64,000 bases of DNA from Physcomitrium patens (lineage: Eukaryota; Streptophyta; Bryopsida; Funariales; Funariaceae): NCBI RefSeq assembly GCF_000002425.4, contig NC_037258.1, positions 2,215,964-2,279,963 of the forward strand. The letters run 5' to 3'. Each line of letters begins with the position of its first letter. The first letter of the stretch is position 1. This document shows, piece by piece, positions 34,301-47,688 of the stretch. Made by a program: the position numbers and the translations under genes. A model generated the notes under the pieces. That model saw only the letters and a list, made by a program, of their open reading frames with translations, ran no database searches and had not been told where the DNA came from.

Positions 34301-35129
34301 ATTAATATAGCAACACCGTGTATTGTTTTATTTTATTTATTCTATTTCAATGTCATATCATATTACTCGATAAAATATGCATTTCACTTTGAATTTTATA
34401 ACTAATTTTTTTACTTGAAAAAAAATATATTATGATGAAATACTGAAGTACATAAAAATATATATTATGTTTTTTATACACTACATTTAAAATCTCATAC
34501 ATCGAATATTTAGAAATCTCCATGTTATGAAAAAGATATGAAGAGTTTTAAAATGATGCACAAGACTTGTATTGTCTTGAAAAGTAAAATAAACTAAATG
34601 GTATACTATACTATGTAAAGTAACTATACTAATAAAAATAAATTATTTCCAATATAATATATTGTTAAGAACGTTCTGATTTATTAAAAGCACCATATCT
34701 AGAGTACTATGAGTTCAATAAATTGAGGATTCACCATATTGCTGACACTACCAAGTATTTTTTTTCTATACAAATTTAAAGTATAAATATCTTGTTAATC
34801 TTTAAACAATATGTATGAATGTGAAATTGGAAGGATTGATAACATACAACATATATTAAGACTTAGTTGTGGCATCAATAATAATTGCAATTCTACAATT
34901 TTATTTTTTTAATTAAATATGATGGTCTTTTTAAAATTACAATACTATATCTTCTATTTTTCAATATAAATTTTATACAGATTTTACAAACTATTATGAA
35001 ATTTTTATATTACAAACATCATTTGATTTATTGAAGTATTAATCAAGTGTGAAAAATAATGTATTTTTTTATGTGGAATAAGAATTTCATAGTTAATTCT
35101 ATTTCTGTTCTACAGACATATATATACCT

Positions 35130-35166
<37 letters not shown>

Positions 35167-35506
35167 ATACCTTACTTAAAATAGTGAATATTCATGTTGT
35201 AAAAAAATCGACAGATTTTATTAATAATTCTATTGAAGATTTAGATTTTTCATTAGTTTGAGCATATAAAATTTGAATACCTTTAAATATATATATATAT
35301 ATATATAATGATTATTAGTTTAACTTAAGTGAAAAAAACAAAAATATTTATATGTTGTATAAAGAACAAAACAAAACATAAACGAACAAGTATTACCTTT
35401 AGGTCCAATGAAAACAATGACAACCTTGTGGTTTGGTAAGAATAGACATATCATACAATGGCACACACATATAAATGAATGTGCTTGAGAAATCAAATTT
35501 AATCAT

Positions 35507-35545
<39 letters not shown>

Positions 35546-37458
35546 CATACACATATCCCCACAATCATAAGGGACATGAACCCCAAATCCCAAAGCACAA
35601 ATTTTAAATCACAAACCTAAAAACTCCAAACAGTGAACCAAAATATTACATTTTACATCCAAAATCTCAAAAACCTTAAAAGTAAAACACAAACCTTCCA
35701 ACTTGAATCTCAAAACCCAAAACTCCGATTTCCAGATCTAAAATCCTGATTTGTGAATGTCAAAACCGGAACATTAATACTCCACAATGTGAACCCCAAA
35801 ACCCTAAAATGGTATGCAGCCCAGGATTAAGCTGCCCAGGATCCTCTGGAGCAATGGGGGAGTGGAAACTTTAACCCTAAAGTCCAAAATTAAAAGGTGT
35901 GCAAAGATTTGAAAGATGGAGGCAAAAGGCTGCTGGAGCCCCTTTTCAAGGCCCACACTGTGGGTTGAGTCCACACCCCAAGTCCAAAGTCCAAAGCCAT
36001 GTCCATTGCTTTTGTTGACTCAATAGTCCTGTTCACCTTCACCATCAATATAATAAAACGTACATTTGTCCTCAATATTTTCCTCTCTTCATTTACTCTG
36101 CAAAAAGTTTTAAATATGGGTCAATACATTGCAATAAATTCTTCTTCATGGGTATGTGAACTTATCAGATCCAAATCCAAAAAGCCCACATAAAAATAAA
36201 AATAAACATTTGAAAATTATTTGTCTGATTTGTGCCAACTTTGTTTTTTGAAAACTGTATGGGTGTATGTTTTGGATTTTTTTTAGGAATTTCATTGTGG
36301 TGGACAAAGAGTCTTTGTGTAGCATGTAGAGATGATGAGAAGAATTGTTTTAATTGAATTAGATTGGCCTACATTTTATGTACATATATTCATATATTAT
36401 TAATCAAGTGCTTTTATTGTGAGTTGTTTTAGTTCATTCAATTATTTTTATAGTTATATATGCCTATTTTTTTGCAAAATAAACAAGAAAAAATAAAAAT
36501 CTCCTCATATGTTTTCTTAAAGAAATTAAATTTTTGTTATGTTTAACTAAAGATTTTTATCTTTTAATGTTGTGACTGTTTTTAGTAACTAAGAAATCCT
36601 TTTAACAACACTTAAGTATATCTTTCAATTTAATTTTAATAATTTATTTTATTTTTAAAGTCACAAAGAATCAGTGAACAGTCATTTCTAAAAATAATTT
36701 AAAAAATGTTTGAATTTTTACAGAAGTGTTTGCTGTTTTATAAATCTATCTGAAATGAGATCTGTAAGAGGATTAATACAAAAACTAGATTTAAGTACTT
36801 TACATAAGAAAATATATTTTAAACTTATACAAGCAAAAATACATACATACATACATATTATTTTAACAATGAAAATACAATTTTAAGAGAACATTATCCA
36901 CCATGATTTAGGGTATGTCTGAATTTGTTATATTCCACATATTTCGTCACCAACCGAATAAATAGTACACACAAAAAAATAATTTGAAAGTAGAACAGTT
37001 ACAACACTCACGTGCAGCTACGTGGTTGATTCTTCTCATTGACGCAGCATCGCCCTTCAGAACAATCTATTTTACATTGATTGCTGGTTCATGAATGTTC
37101 ATGTTTTAGTCAACTATGCACTTCTACACTGTTATCAACCACAACAACTTTCCACAAAACTTTGTTCAACCATTGCTTCACGATTGTAAATATATATATA
37201 TATATATATATATACAAACAAAGTGTTAATATCAGCTCAATTTTTGCTACCACCACCACAATTTACCATCGCATGCCACAATTGTTTTTGATATTGTCAC
37301 TGTTACTACAACTTAGTAGATACTAAAGATATTAACAGAATTGTCGAATGAGCGGTAGTAGCAAAAACTGTTGTGACAGTAGTAATACCCTATAAATTCA
37401 CAAAAATATGATTATTCCATAAGCTGAAATATGTTTCGTATGTACTCGTCTATTTGTT

Positions 37459-37510
<52 letters not shown>

Positions 37511-37850
37511 CATGAGGAAGCTTCAAGTGTGCAACATGTGATGGATGAACTGTTGCGGTGAGATAATGGCATGAAAGACCAGTACGACAAATGGTCCTGC
37601 TGCGACAGACAAGACAAGTCTAGAGAAGACGAGTGTAGCCCACTTCAAATGCGTCATTATCCGGCGTCGAAGAGTGTGTGTATCCAAGCCACAGGATCTA
37701 ACGAGAACCTTCCGGAGAGATGAGTCCCAGTTTCAACCTGACAGTGTCAATCGTGGTGATCCGGGTTGCACTGTGGTCAACACACTTGAAGGCAACAGAT
37801 GGCGCTGCGGCCTAGGGGAGAAAAACAATTTCTAACTTACTTGGTGCAGT
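29351..37850. other. AT-rich intergenic region with microsatellites
   Basis: The first ~200 bases are probably the 3' UTR of the peroxiredoxin gene. The rest is mostly very AT-rich, without recognisable genes. (TA)n runs are at 31338-31373, 35134-35162, 35287-35307, 35511-35540 and 37190-37214, and a (TA)n(GA)n compound run is at 37459-37507. A short region at about 35580-36000 is less AT-rich and has telomere-like motifs. No credible coding frame was found. Confidence 0.6.
37459..37507 (+). repeat. Compound (TA)n(GA)n microsatellite
   Basis: About 17 bp of TA repeats pass directly into about 32 bp of GA repeats. It lies 0.9 kb upstream of the DOMON/b561 start codon. Confidence 0.95.
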
Positions 37851-38393
37851 TACCTATCGGATTTCAGTCCTGATCGATTGGGCTTGACCCTTAGGACCAT
37901 GCCTAGAATTTCTAGATCCTGAGGGTGGGGTCCGCGGAGTCCAGCCTAGACTGTGGCGAGAGACAACCTATTCCTCTCTTCTTCGTCCATCGCCTTTTGT
38001 TGATTTCTGGCGAAAGCAGAGCTTTAATTTTCCCCTTCGTTCACGTCTTTGACACCAAGGTCGCTGTGTGTTGCGACTCCCTCCGACTTGGTGCGCTTCG
38101 CGTGTGCAGACTTTGGGGACCATTGCTCCAGACCGGGTCTAAGAATAGTATTTCTTACGGGCCCAATGAACTAGCCGTCATTGTTCACACGCATGATTTA
38201 GGTTGATTACGGGGTAATTCTAGTGATCGATGCCGGAAGCTACAAATACTGGTCGCAAGTCAGGATTCTGAGGAAGAGTGCACATAAAAGCGTAGTCTGG
38301 TTTATTCACAGTGTGTCTAGCTAACTCCGAGCTCAGATTGCTGGAGCTCAGTGAGCAGGTCGGACGTCACGGTAGAGAAATTGTGGTTGCATC

Positions 38394-39998
38394 ATGGACT
38401 CGCCAGGAGCAAGAATTGTTGTGTTTGTGTGTGTCATGGTTGCGCTCTTCGGGGTGGCCTTCTCCGCTCAGAGCTGCAATGTACTGTTGACCTCCAACAG
38501 ACAATTCACGGCATGTCAAACGATCCCAGAGGTTGGAGCTAACCTAGCATGGAGAATTCGAAACGATAGTAGCAACGCCATCGACTTTGCTTACTCCGGT
38601 GCGTAACATGTCAGACCACATGGAGGAAAACCAGATAAACTCATAGTGATGTTGGAGAAATTTTGTTTGATATTTAGCAAACTTCGGTGAGTTAACGAAT
38701 TTAAGTTGCTAATTGATGTCGTCGCACAGGTACGGCCCCAAGTGCCAGTGGATGGGTCGGCTGGGGCATCAACCCCGCGGGGGCAGGAATGGTGGGCACT
38801 CAGGCTTTGATCGCGTTTCAATCCACAACTGGCGCTGTCGTATATCAATATCCTGTCACTGGGGCGGTGAAAGGAGGACAGTCTCTCATACCAGGAGACC
38901 TCACCCTCAACTTCACAGACACTTCTGCCGTGGTTTCTGGTGCAGAAATGACGATCTTCTCCACACTGAACTTGAAAGCGGGTGATTCGATGAGTATGCA
39001 GTACGTCTGGGGTCAGGGACGCACCGTCGACCTGACCAACAATGCCGTAGGACCGCACTCAATTCCTATCTCTGGTGACGCTGCCGTCACTAACATCGAC
39101 TTGTTAACAGCCCAAGCGTCCACCGTCGAACTCCCCAACCAAAAACTCAAAAATGTACGCCATCAGTTCAATTATTTGCAATTCTTTTATTTTTATTTCG
39201 CAAACTGTCTAGTTGTCAAGAGCGAAACGATTGAGACGCAGGTGATTAGAATCTGACGCACTCGACGATTAAATTGCACAGAACCATGGCTTGATCAGTG
39301 CCGTGTCATGGGGCTTGCTGATGCCGCTGGGAGTGATGGCAGCCCGGTACTTGCGTCCCATTTCAGGCAGCAATCCAGCGTGGTTCTACACCCACATAGC
39401 ATTCCAATGCACGGGATACGTCTTGGGCGTGGTGTCCTGGGCGCTGGGATTGAAGCTTCACAACCTCAATGAGGGTGGCGCCGTTCCTTACAAGCATCGC
39501 AACATCGGCATTAGCATCTTCGCATTAGCCACTCTACAGGTGAAGCATTCAAACCTGAAGTAATTTCAATGGAATAGACGTCGAAGCGATAATCAGTTAC
39601 TCCTAAAGATTTATGAGAGCTCCATTTTAAGTTAAATTGGCTTCTCAGACATATTGTTCATTTTTCCACCGTTTCAGGTCCTTGCTCTGCTCCTGAGGCC
39701 CAAGCCGGACGCGAAGTACCGAAAGTATTGGAATATCTACCACCACACCGTCGGCTACGCCACCATCATCCTTATCATCATCAACATCTTCGAAGGGCTC
39801 GATTTGCTGCAGCCTGAGGACAAGTGGACAACGGCCTACGTCATTGTGTTGTGCGTTCTGGGCGGCATCAGTCTGATCATGGAGATCGTCATCTGGACCT
39901 TGTGGGTGAAGCAGCGAACCAAAAACAACAAGGACGGCATGCACGGCAGCCAAATGAAAGGAACCGGATCTTACAGGACCGGACAGGATGTCGTGTGA
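38394..39998 (+). CDS. Cytochrome b561 and DOMON domain-containing protein (CYBDOM)
   Basis: Membrane electron-transfer protein: an outer DOMON domain that binds heme, joined to a b561 core that moves electrons, usually from ascorbate, across the membrane. Exons 38394-38598, 38730-39154, 39282-39539 and 39678-39998 have GT-AG introns of 127-138 bp and consistent phases, giving 402 residues, the normal family length. Residues 1-25 form a signal peptide (VVFVCVMVALFGVAFSAQSC). DOMON spans about 45-170, including GWVGWGINPAGAGMVGTQAL. The b561 core is about 205-375 with five membrane helices. His212 (NHGLIS), His248 (FYTHIAF), His282 (YKHRNIG) and His318/319 (IYHHTVGY) are the heme ligand positions. 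The tail is basic and Gly-rich. Arabidopsis has about ten such proteins. The start is the first ATG of the frame; a weak TATA-like 'cataaaag' lies about 110 bp upstream. Confidence 0.95.
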
Positions 39999-42190
39999 GA
40001 TCAAACGATTTGCATCAACCAGTTGGGTGTGGAGAGTTGCACCAGTAGATGCAAACCGACCACCACCCTCAGGTCCCTTCAAATCCTGTGGACCTCGATC
40101 GCAACATTACCAACTCTTACACTAGGGCTGGAGTACGTTTCCTTTTTTCACGACCAGAAATTGAGGGTACTACAATTTCTTGTTCATAGCACTGTCGAGA
40201 CCAGCAATCTAGTCATTCGTAGCTTGTAAAGAATTGCGACCTGATTCTGTTTCGGCACGTCTGCTTCGTTTGCCTTGAAGCCGACATTTGTGAAGACGAT
40301 GCATTCGCCGGTTCTACAGAGAGTCATCCGTGAGCTTTCATGCCTCTACTTACTACCCCATAAAAGCATCACCGAGATAGAGCTATCCAACTTTTCTTCA
40401 GCAGACACATGAATAGCGACCGCTAACTCAACTAAATACCACCCACAGTTATCGTTTGGTTTGTGTGATTTTGCCGCTGCAGGCTCTGGTTGTTTTGATA
40501 AGCTTCGCCTTACCGGCCATTTTTGAATTGTATACCACATTGCTATGAAAATTTCACCCTTATAATTTTGTCTAATTTTCCCTATACCCCCACCTGGATT
40601 TCAGTTGCTGTACACTGTCACACTTGCACTGGTTCAAAATGTTATCCTTGGTGGGATAAGGTTAAGCTAAGAATGGAGTTATTTGAAAGACATGATTAAG
40701 TTAATTCGGTTTCATGTTTCTATGCAATTCTCCACAGAAGGATAAGTTTTTAGCATGGAAAGTGAAGTTTAATTTTTGTTTTTCAATGTGCTTGTAATGC
40801 TGGATGTACTTTATATTTAAGAATCTACAGTTTGAGATGAAATGTTTAGAAATAAATGATCGGGTCTGCTTCTGCTGAAGCACACCTAACTGCAATATTA
40901 CTGCCACAGAAGCAATTATGTACTGTGATGAACAAATTTAGTTGTTTAAGAACACACCAGTTTTATTGGGCATTATAAGAATTGTTGCAAACAGTAAAAT
41001 ATATATAGAATCAAAAGAAGTTTGATGCAGAATCTTTATAAACTTGATGCAGAATCTTGATGCAAAATAAAAATTTATCTAAAGAAGAAAAAAAAAGAAT
41101 AAAGAAAAACATTCTTATTTTCAAAAATTATTAAAAACACATTTTAGAAATAAATGGCTGTAGATGATACTCTAGTTATTGAGTTTTTTGAACAAATAAA
41201 ATGATGAATGAATTATGGAATTTATCAAAAAGATTATTGACAAACATATCTTTTTAATCAAATTACAATTTTTTCAATCCAAATATTAAAATTTTATGTA
41301 CAATATTAACTTATAAATAAATATAAATGATCTTTTTTTCTTTTTTTTGAAATACTGTTGCATGATTTTTTTGAAAATTGCTTTAATAAAATTAAGAAAA
41401 ATAATGAAAATATATTACAATCAAAAAAATGAATTTTGATTTAGAAATTTTATTTTGAAATGTAAAACAAATAGATTTTTCCTTAAATTATGCACATAAG
41501 ATGGGGAGATGGGATGTGAATAAGATTAAATAGGAATGAGATTGGATTGGAACAAGATGGAGATAGAGGGATGAGATTAGATGAGGAAGAATTAGAGATG
41601 GTGCGGAGACGAGGTGGAACAAGATTGAGTCAAGATAAGGTGGAGATAAGATAGAGTAGAATAGAGATAAGAAGAAGTTGGGTTGGGAATAAGAGACAAA
41701 GATTAAAAATAGAGCCAAAGATAGAGGACGGATATAGAATGAATTATGAGGTGGCAAGAGAGTATGGCATCAACAAAATTGGAATGTGACTTTAATAAAA
41801 TATGTGGAACAAAATTGGAATGTGGCTTTAAGAAAATATGCCTTGCTACCAACTACCATGCCTTATTATTTGCTTTAATCATCCATTATTACAGCCACCA
41901 TTAGCTGCTGCTACCGCAATCTAACACATACTATTATTTTTATGGAAAAAAAATAAATAATTTTTTTTAATATTTTTAATTTTAAGTTCAAAATTATCAT
42001 TTTATTTGGCTTTAAATTTTAAAGTACATTTTATTCAACCTTTTCTACTTAATCTTCTATTTTCTTTACAAATTTATTTATAATGGATCTTCAATATCTT
42101 CAACTGCCTCTACAATGGTTCCAATTATCACCACTATATCCCAAAATTTTTAAGCTCTTCTATTTTTTACTATTAGTTATTAATAAAAAT
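39999..42190. other. 3' UTR of the DOMON/b561 gene and intergenic DNA
   Basis: To about 40500 the sequence is GC-balanced, probably 3' UTR. It then becomes AT-rich. It holds a purine-rich tract (41488-41760) and a short tandem duplication of a ~35-bp unit, 'caaaattggaatgtg(a/g)cttta', at about 41774-41845. No gene was seen. Confidence 0.5.
41488..41760 (+). repeat. Purine-rich tract with GAGAT-like motifs
   Basis: About 270 bp in which the plus strand is almost free of C and low in pyrimidine runs, with recurring 'gagat', 'agatgg', 'gataaga' and 'gaataga' words. The 89-codon minus-strand frame across it (Ser/Leu/Pro-rich) is a by-product of the composition. Confidence 0.75.
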
Positions 42191-43519
42191 TATTATTTAC
42201 TATAGATAAAAATAGTTTAAATAAATATATTTAAAGAACAATTCTTAGATGTAATTCTTTTTAAAGAATCTCCTATTGTAAGTACTTCTATTTTTCTTGC
42301 TATCTATTGGAAAGCACTTCTTTTCCTTCATTGTCACCTTGTACCTGCATTATAACATCAATATTTGAAAATGGAAGATTCAACAAAGCTTTGGAAGAAT
42401 CTTAAATCTAGGTTTGATCATCAAAAGACCATTTTTCTTTTGCGTCTACATTATAATTGGACACATTTATGTATCTTAGATTTTTTAAATTTAAATGCTT
42501 TCAACACTAAAATATATTGTATTTTTTCATAACTATAGTTATATGGACAAAGCATCTTTGAAGAAAAAATGATTAAAAAAAATTAAATTTATATTTTCTT
42601 CTTGTATCTCTTGTGCTTGCACAATAATATAAGAACATGAAATTTCAGAGTCATCCTAATCTCATGTCCTATCTATTTCTTGTAGAGAAAAAAAATGAGA
42701 TATTCATGCATAATGCAGAAGCTTGTCTTTTTAGAACCATAGTTAGTAGAATCTCATGTACTTAATATTTTAAAGTCTAAGAAAAAATTAAACAAACGTA
42801 AAAAAGGTACTTATAAGCACTAGGGCAATCATGGTCATGATTATTTTTATCCATATAGAAAAAAAAAATCTACTACTGATTACAATAAATAATAAAAATC
42901 ATAGATGTATTCTTGCTAAATATATAGAATGATTGGACATTTAGTACATGCATGCTTTATTTCCAAATATTTTATTAAAATGCTCCAAGAAAATAAGAAA
43001 CTTTGAGTTGAGGCTTGTGAAGTTCATACCATGGATGTGTCCATGGTTTCAATTAAAGTTGATGATCTAGAGGCTTATATGAATGATAAAACCTCTAATA
43101 ATGAATCAAATGATGCATTCATTGATTTTGCAACAATACATACTATCTTCTAAGATAGATGGTTTTTTAATTAAAAAATCTTTAACTTGGAAAACTAGAA
43201 ATTTAATGATCATGATTGAAACAAATGTATTTTGTTTCCAAGAAGGAACATAGATGATAAAATTGCTTGCATGCTTCATCATAAAATATAAACATGTAGT
43301 CTTTGCATATTTAGTACCTCAAAATTTGATTAACTATCAAGATGTGCATGCCAATGGTTATCACCTCTCAACTACTATTCAAGATATGTAAGAGGTTTTG
43401 GTTCTTGCTTAAAATCATAAAGTTATTAAAAAAATCCTTTGTTGCAACAAATTATTTATACCAAATTGCAATCTGACCTCTCATTATATTTAATTTTATA
43501 TCATCTATCATAGAGAGTT

Positions 43520-44110
43520 GTATTTTTTTTTAACATGGACAATTAAATCAACAAAGATCTATATTATTTCAAAAGTTAACTTTATATATAACTAGACATA
43601 ATTTAAAATATGTAGATGTAGATTTTATAAAATTATGTTGTACATGTATACAAGGTAAGATGATTATTTGGCCTTCAATTTGAAACTCCCATAAGAATTA
43701 TCCATTCTTGAAAGGTCGTAGGTAATATTTGTTGTCCTATTAATCCAATATCTGGACTATTTTGTTATTTTTTTATCTTTATTGATGCATCAAATAAATA
43801 ATCACATGTTTTATTATTATCAACTCAAAAAATGGTGTTTTCCAATCTTATATCTATTCTTATTTATTTTTTAGTAAATTTTTCTAAGTATCCTATCAAA
43901 ACATTGCTTATAGACAATACAAAAGAATTTGCATCAAAATCTTTTAATGCCTATTGTATTGCAATAAGGATTCAGTTGACATATTTTGTTTCATATAAAC
44001 ATGCTCAAAATGGACTTGTAAAGTCATTTATAAAGTGTATTCAAGTCATTATTCAGCCACTCTTTCTTCAAGTAAATTTACTTGCATTTATGTGAGGTCA
44101 TGCAAATTTG
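43520..44110 (+). pseudogene. Copia integrase fragment of element E
   Basis: The frame 43832-44095 reads YPIKTLLIDNTKEFASKSF and then HAQNGLVKSFIKCIQ. This matches the copia integrase core: the second catalytic Asp in L-D-N-x-x-E-F and the Glu helix in H-x-Q-N-G-L-x-E-S, where the catalytic Glu is here Lys. Upstream text near 43520-43700 resembles the zinc-binding and first Asp region. Confidence 0.75.
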
Positions 44111-45594
44111 CATGCTATAATATTAATACAACTCCATCCTTCTTTTCTTGAAATTATTACACTACAAAAACTCATTTCAAGTCATATTTTTAATGTATCT
44201 CACCTACAAGTATTTGGTTGTTGTGCTTAGATCCCAATACTAGAATCTCAATGGCATATCATTAGAACTCATTAATTAGAGGATACATATGTTGGTTTTG
44301 ATTCATCAAGCATTATTCATATTGTTGATCCATCAATTGGCTCATTATTATGTACAAATTATCAAAATTGCCATTTTGAAGAGAATGTATTTTTATTTTT
44401 TTGAAGAGTATTTAATTAATAAAGAAATAGAATATTTGTATTTGGAACATAAGAAATATTTACAATGAATCCTAATCTTAAAACATCTTTGGTTGAAACT
44501 AAAGTTCTAAAATTTTGTATCTAAAATGGATTGCAAATAAAACACCTGATGGCTTCAATGATGCACCTCAGATTATAAAAATTCTCATTAATGAGGCTCA
44601 AAATGTATTTGCTCAAATTGCAATACTACTAACTAATATACCTTACAATACAATATCAAAAATTAAAAAGACTTGTTGATTAGATAAGTAATCACAAAAG
44701 AAGAAGGCTATAATATTTTCTAATTTTTGTATTATTTTTATAAAAGTTTCTACTAAATCTATAAGACCATTAATTAATGATGATATTTCCATGCAAATTA
44801 TATCTTCACCTTTTGTAATAAAAAATCTTTAAATTAGGAGAAATTAAACCAAGTTGAATACAAAATTATTTGTTCTATATTATACTATAAACAACATTTG
44901 AGATAGACCATCTATTACAATAAATGAATCATTTGCATGCATGATTTTAGAAGCTTTTTCTTACAAGAAAGAAGATCTTGAACCTCAAATCATCAAAAAA
45001 AGGATGTGTTGCTATGATTGGTTAAAATGAAAAAGTACCATCAAGGAAGAATATGCCTCTTTGCATAAGAGGAAAGTCTTAGGTCTAATTGTGGACACTC
45101 TTACATCTTAATTTGTAAGATATAAGATGATATTAGTATACAAGCAAGATGCTAAGGATTAGATAACCTGCTATAAAGCTTGTCTTCTTATTCAAGGATT
45201 TATCTAATGATTTAATATTGATTATGAATCCACATATACTTTTAATCATGGATTCAATTATATTGTGATATATTATTGGAATAGCAATTCATTCCACTCT
45301 TAAGATGCATCTCATAGATATAGATAATTGTGTATCTATAAAATTTTCTTGATACACATATTTATATGAAATTTCTACTTGATTTGAAAACATGAATTCC
45401 AAATAGACCTATTCTAAGATGATATCATGATATTAAATTATACATGGCCTTATATGGCCTACAACAATTTGGATGCATGTGGTATCAATGTCTCAAAGAT
45501 TACTTAATTATAGATAAATTTGTAAGTAATCTTTTAATTTCTTATTTGTTTATCAAATAAAATAAAATTAGTATTATGATCATTGCTATATATG

Positions 45595-46125
45595 TATCAA
45601 GAACATGAATCTCAAAGAAAAAAATCCTCAATATATTCTTGTATTATTCAAAAAAACTAAGAAATCATTAAAAAAAAAGATAGTATATTAAACTAGAATG
45701 GTTATTTCTTAAGACGAAAAAATTAGAATGTCTTGAAATAAGACTAAGGACTACAAAGGTATTGATAAGAGTGAAGAAGATTTCACTCTTGCTTCTATAT
45801 ATACTATCTAACTACAAGCTATGTAGCAATGTTCTATAGGACATCTAATACTTGTTAATTTTGCAAAAAATGTATCTTAACTTGCAAGGTAAGTTTTCTA
45901 TATGTACATCATAAAATTAATTTGTTTTTGTAAGATGCTAATATGTAATTAATGTTTTGATGAAGTTTCTAATCTAACAATCAACTTCAAACATGTTTAA
46001 AATCAACTGCGTCTATGAAGCTTCTAAAAATCTTTTTTAGAAGATATTATAAAATTAATTTATTTTTATTTATTTCTACCTAATTATATAGATAATTATT
46101 GAAGTAAATATATATGTCCATGATA
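45595..46125 (-). repeat. 3' LTR of chromovirus F
   Basis: 531 bp; on the minus strand it starts TATCATGG and ends CTTGATA, directly beside the atatg duplication. Confidence 0.8.
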
Positions 46126-46410
46126 TTATCCTCATTTCTGGAGAAGAGTTTCATAAGGAGCAATCTTCATATATTGAAAAAATCTAAGATGCAACAAATT
46201 GTATTTGTCATGTATTCTAATCATTGCTCTTTTTGAAGATAGATGATAGGTCCTCTCAACTATTGATAGTGTCCTATATTAAGCCAAAAAGACCACCCTA
46301 TTATTTGATCATTATTGAGGCCTTTATAACTCCCTTCAAATAAAACATTTGAAACATCATCAAGAATCATTCTTATCTCTAATAAAATTATCAAATATTA
46401 GAAGTATCTT

Positions 46411-46940
46411 TGTAACAAGGTATAGATAGGATATTTATATTATTTGCACTAAGAAACATGTAGGCAGAGTTGTTTTTGGAAAATTTCTAAAATTGAGATT
46501 AAGATGGTAGTTCATATAGAATCTACTATAGAACTTTTTAAAAAGCCCTAGGGTAGTTATCATAGTGGAATCCACCTCTAAAAACTTTTAAAAGGGTAGT
46601 TATTTTAGTAAGGTTTACTATTAAGAATATTCTAGAAAGTTCCAAGATAATTGAACAAAATATAAATAGGATTGGCTGAGGCCATTTGAGCCCTTAATTA
46701 AATATGGCTTCGGATGCTTTTTCTTAGTAAAGTTTAATTTTCTTGTTTCATTCTATTTGATTTTATTTGGTTCTACTTGGTTTTATTTTCTTCTACTCAC
46801 TATTGTCTTTAAGGTTCTATTCCGTTTAGTTATTTTCAGTTTTATTCTAATATGTTTGATCTTATATTGTATCAAGATCTTTATTATTTTGGACTTGATA
46901 AGGTTTTAGACCTTAAAAAATCTAGTCTTTTTTATTCTTT
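46411..46940 (+). repeat. Foreign LTR-like block inserted in chromovirus F
   Basis: About 530 bp absent from the aligned part of chromovirus A. It begins TGTAACAAGG, has a TATAAATAGG box (46661-46670) and, at 46867-46879, TTGTATCAAGATC, which resembles the usual initiator tRNA-Met primer site (TGGTATCAGAGC). It may be a 5' LTR plus leader of a truncated plus-strand element. A clean target duplication could not be found. Confidence 0.5.
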
Positions 46941-47244
46941 TAAGATTGTGATGGCAAACACATTGTATCTTATCATCTAATTGAGGGAAGACATGTCATT
47001 CATGATGATTTTCATGTCAATTATGTCATCTTGAAGATTGTGACAATTGCAATATTTTATTTGGTAAGTTAACAAATGATGGCTCTTAGGTTGATTATGT
47101 TGATTTTTGATTTTCCATCTCTTTAACACAACAAATACACAAAAACTAAAAACAAGGATAGAAGATAGAATGCTATCTTTTTTAGATCTTGTTTCTTTTG
47201 TAATGAAGATTTGTTATTTTTTAGCTTAATTTTGATGGATGTCA

Positions 47245-47688
47245 TTAATGAAAGGCCTTAATTCTCTTTGCTACATTTATAAGATTCTTTAATAGCTCCC
47301 ATGTATATTTACTAATATCATATCTATGCCAATGAACTAGATATTTCAACCTATTTTGGTGCAATCTTAAATTTAAGACTTCTTCTACCTTTAATTCTTG
47401 ATTATTATCCACTTCTATAAGAGAAAGTGGCATTTTTCTTTTTTTTGAGATACTCACTGTCTCATATGGCTCAAAAAGAGACATGTAGAATATAAGATGG
47501 ATATTCATAGATTCTAATAGATATAATTGATAAGCAATATAATTGACTTGTTTTGTAATAAAAAAAAGGTCTAAACCTACAATAGTCCAACTTGTCACAA
47601 TGATAAGTAATCTTGATATTATGATAGAATAATCATATCTTGTCATTCGTGTTAAATTATGGTTGTTCCTTGCGATAGGCATCCACAT
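47245..47688 (-). pseudogene. Integrase C-terminus with chromodomain of chromovirus F
   Basis: The longest open frame of the element (147 codons). Its first third is the degraded GDKVWLFRQNI / W-T-I-V-G-L-D region of the integrase tail, then AYQLYLLESMNIHLIFYMSL and EPY. After an acidic I-E-V-D-N-N-Q linker comes a full-length chromodomain: VEEVLNLRLHQNRLKYLVHW, then YDISKYTWELLKNLINV. The aromatic and W-E positions of the fold are present. Family chromodomains bind modified histones and steer integration. It is cut off from any functional pol. Confidence 0.85.

Noticed and set aside
37925-38206. 93-codon plus-strand frame upstream of the DOMON/b561 gene
   Set aside because: No recognisable domain, no splice link to the gene; it most likely lies in promoter or 5' UTR sequence.
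38591-39058. 155-codon minus-strand frame
   Set aside because: Antisense of DOMON exon 2.
41488-41757. 89-codon Ser/Leu/Pro-rich minus-strand frame
   Set aside because: A by-product of the purine-rich tract on the other strand.
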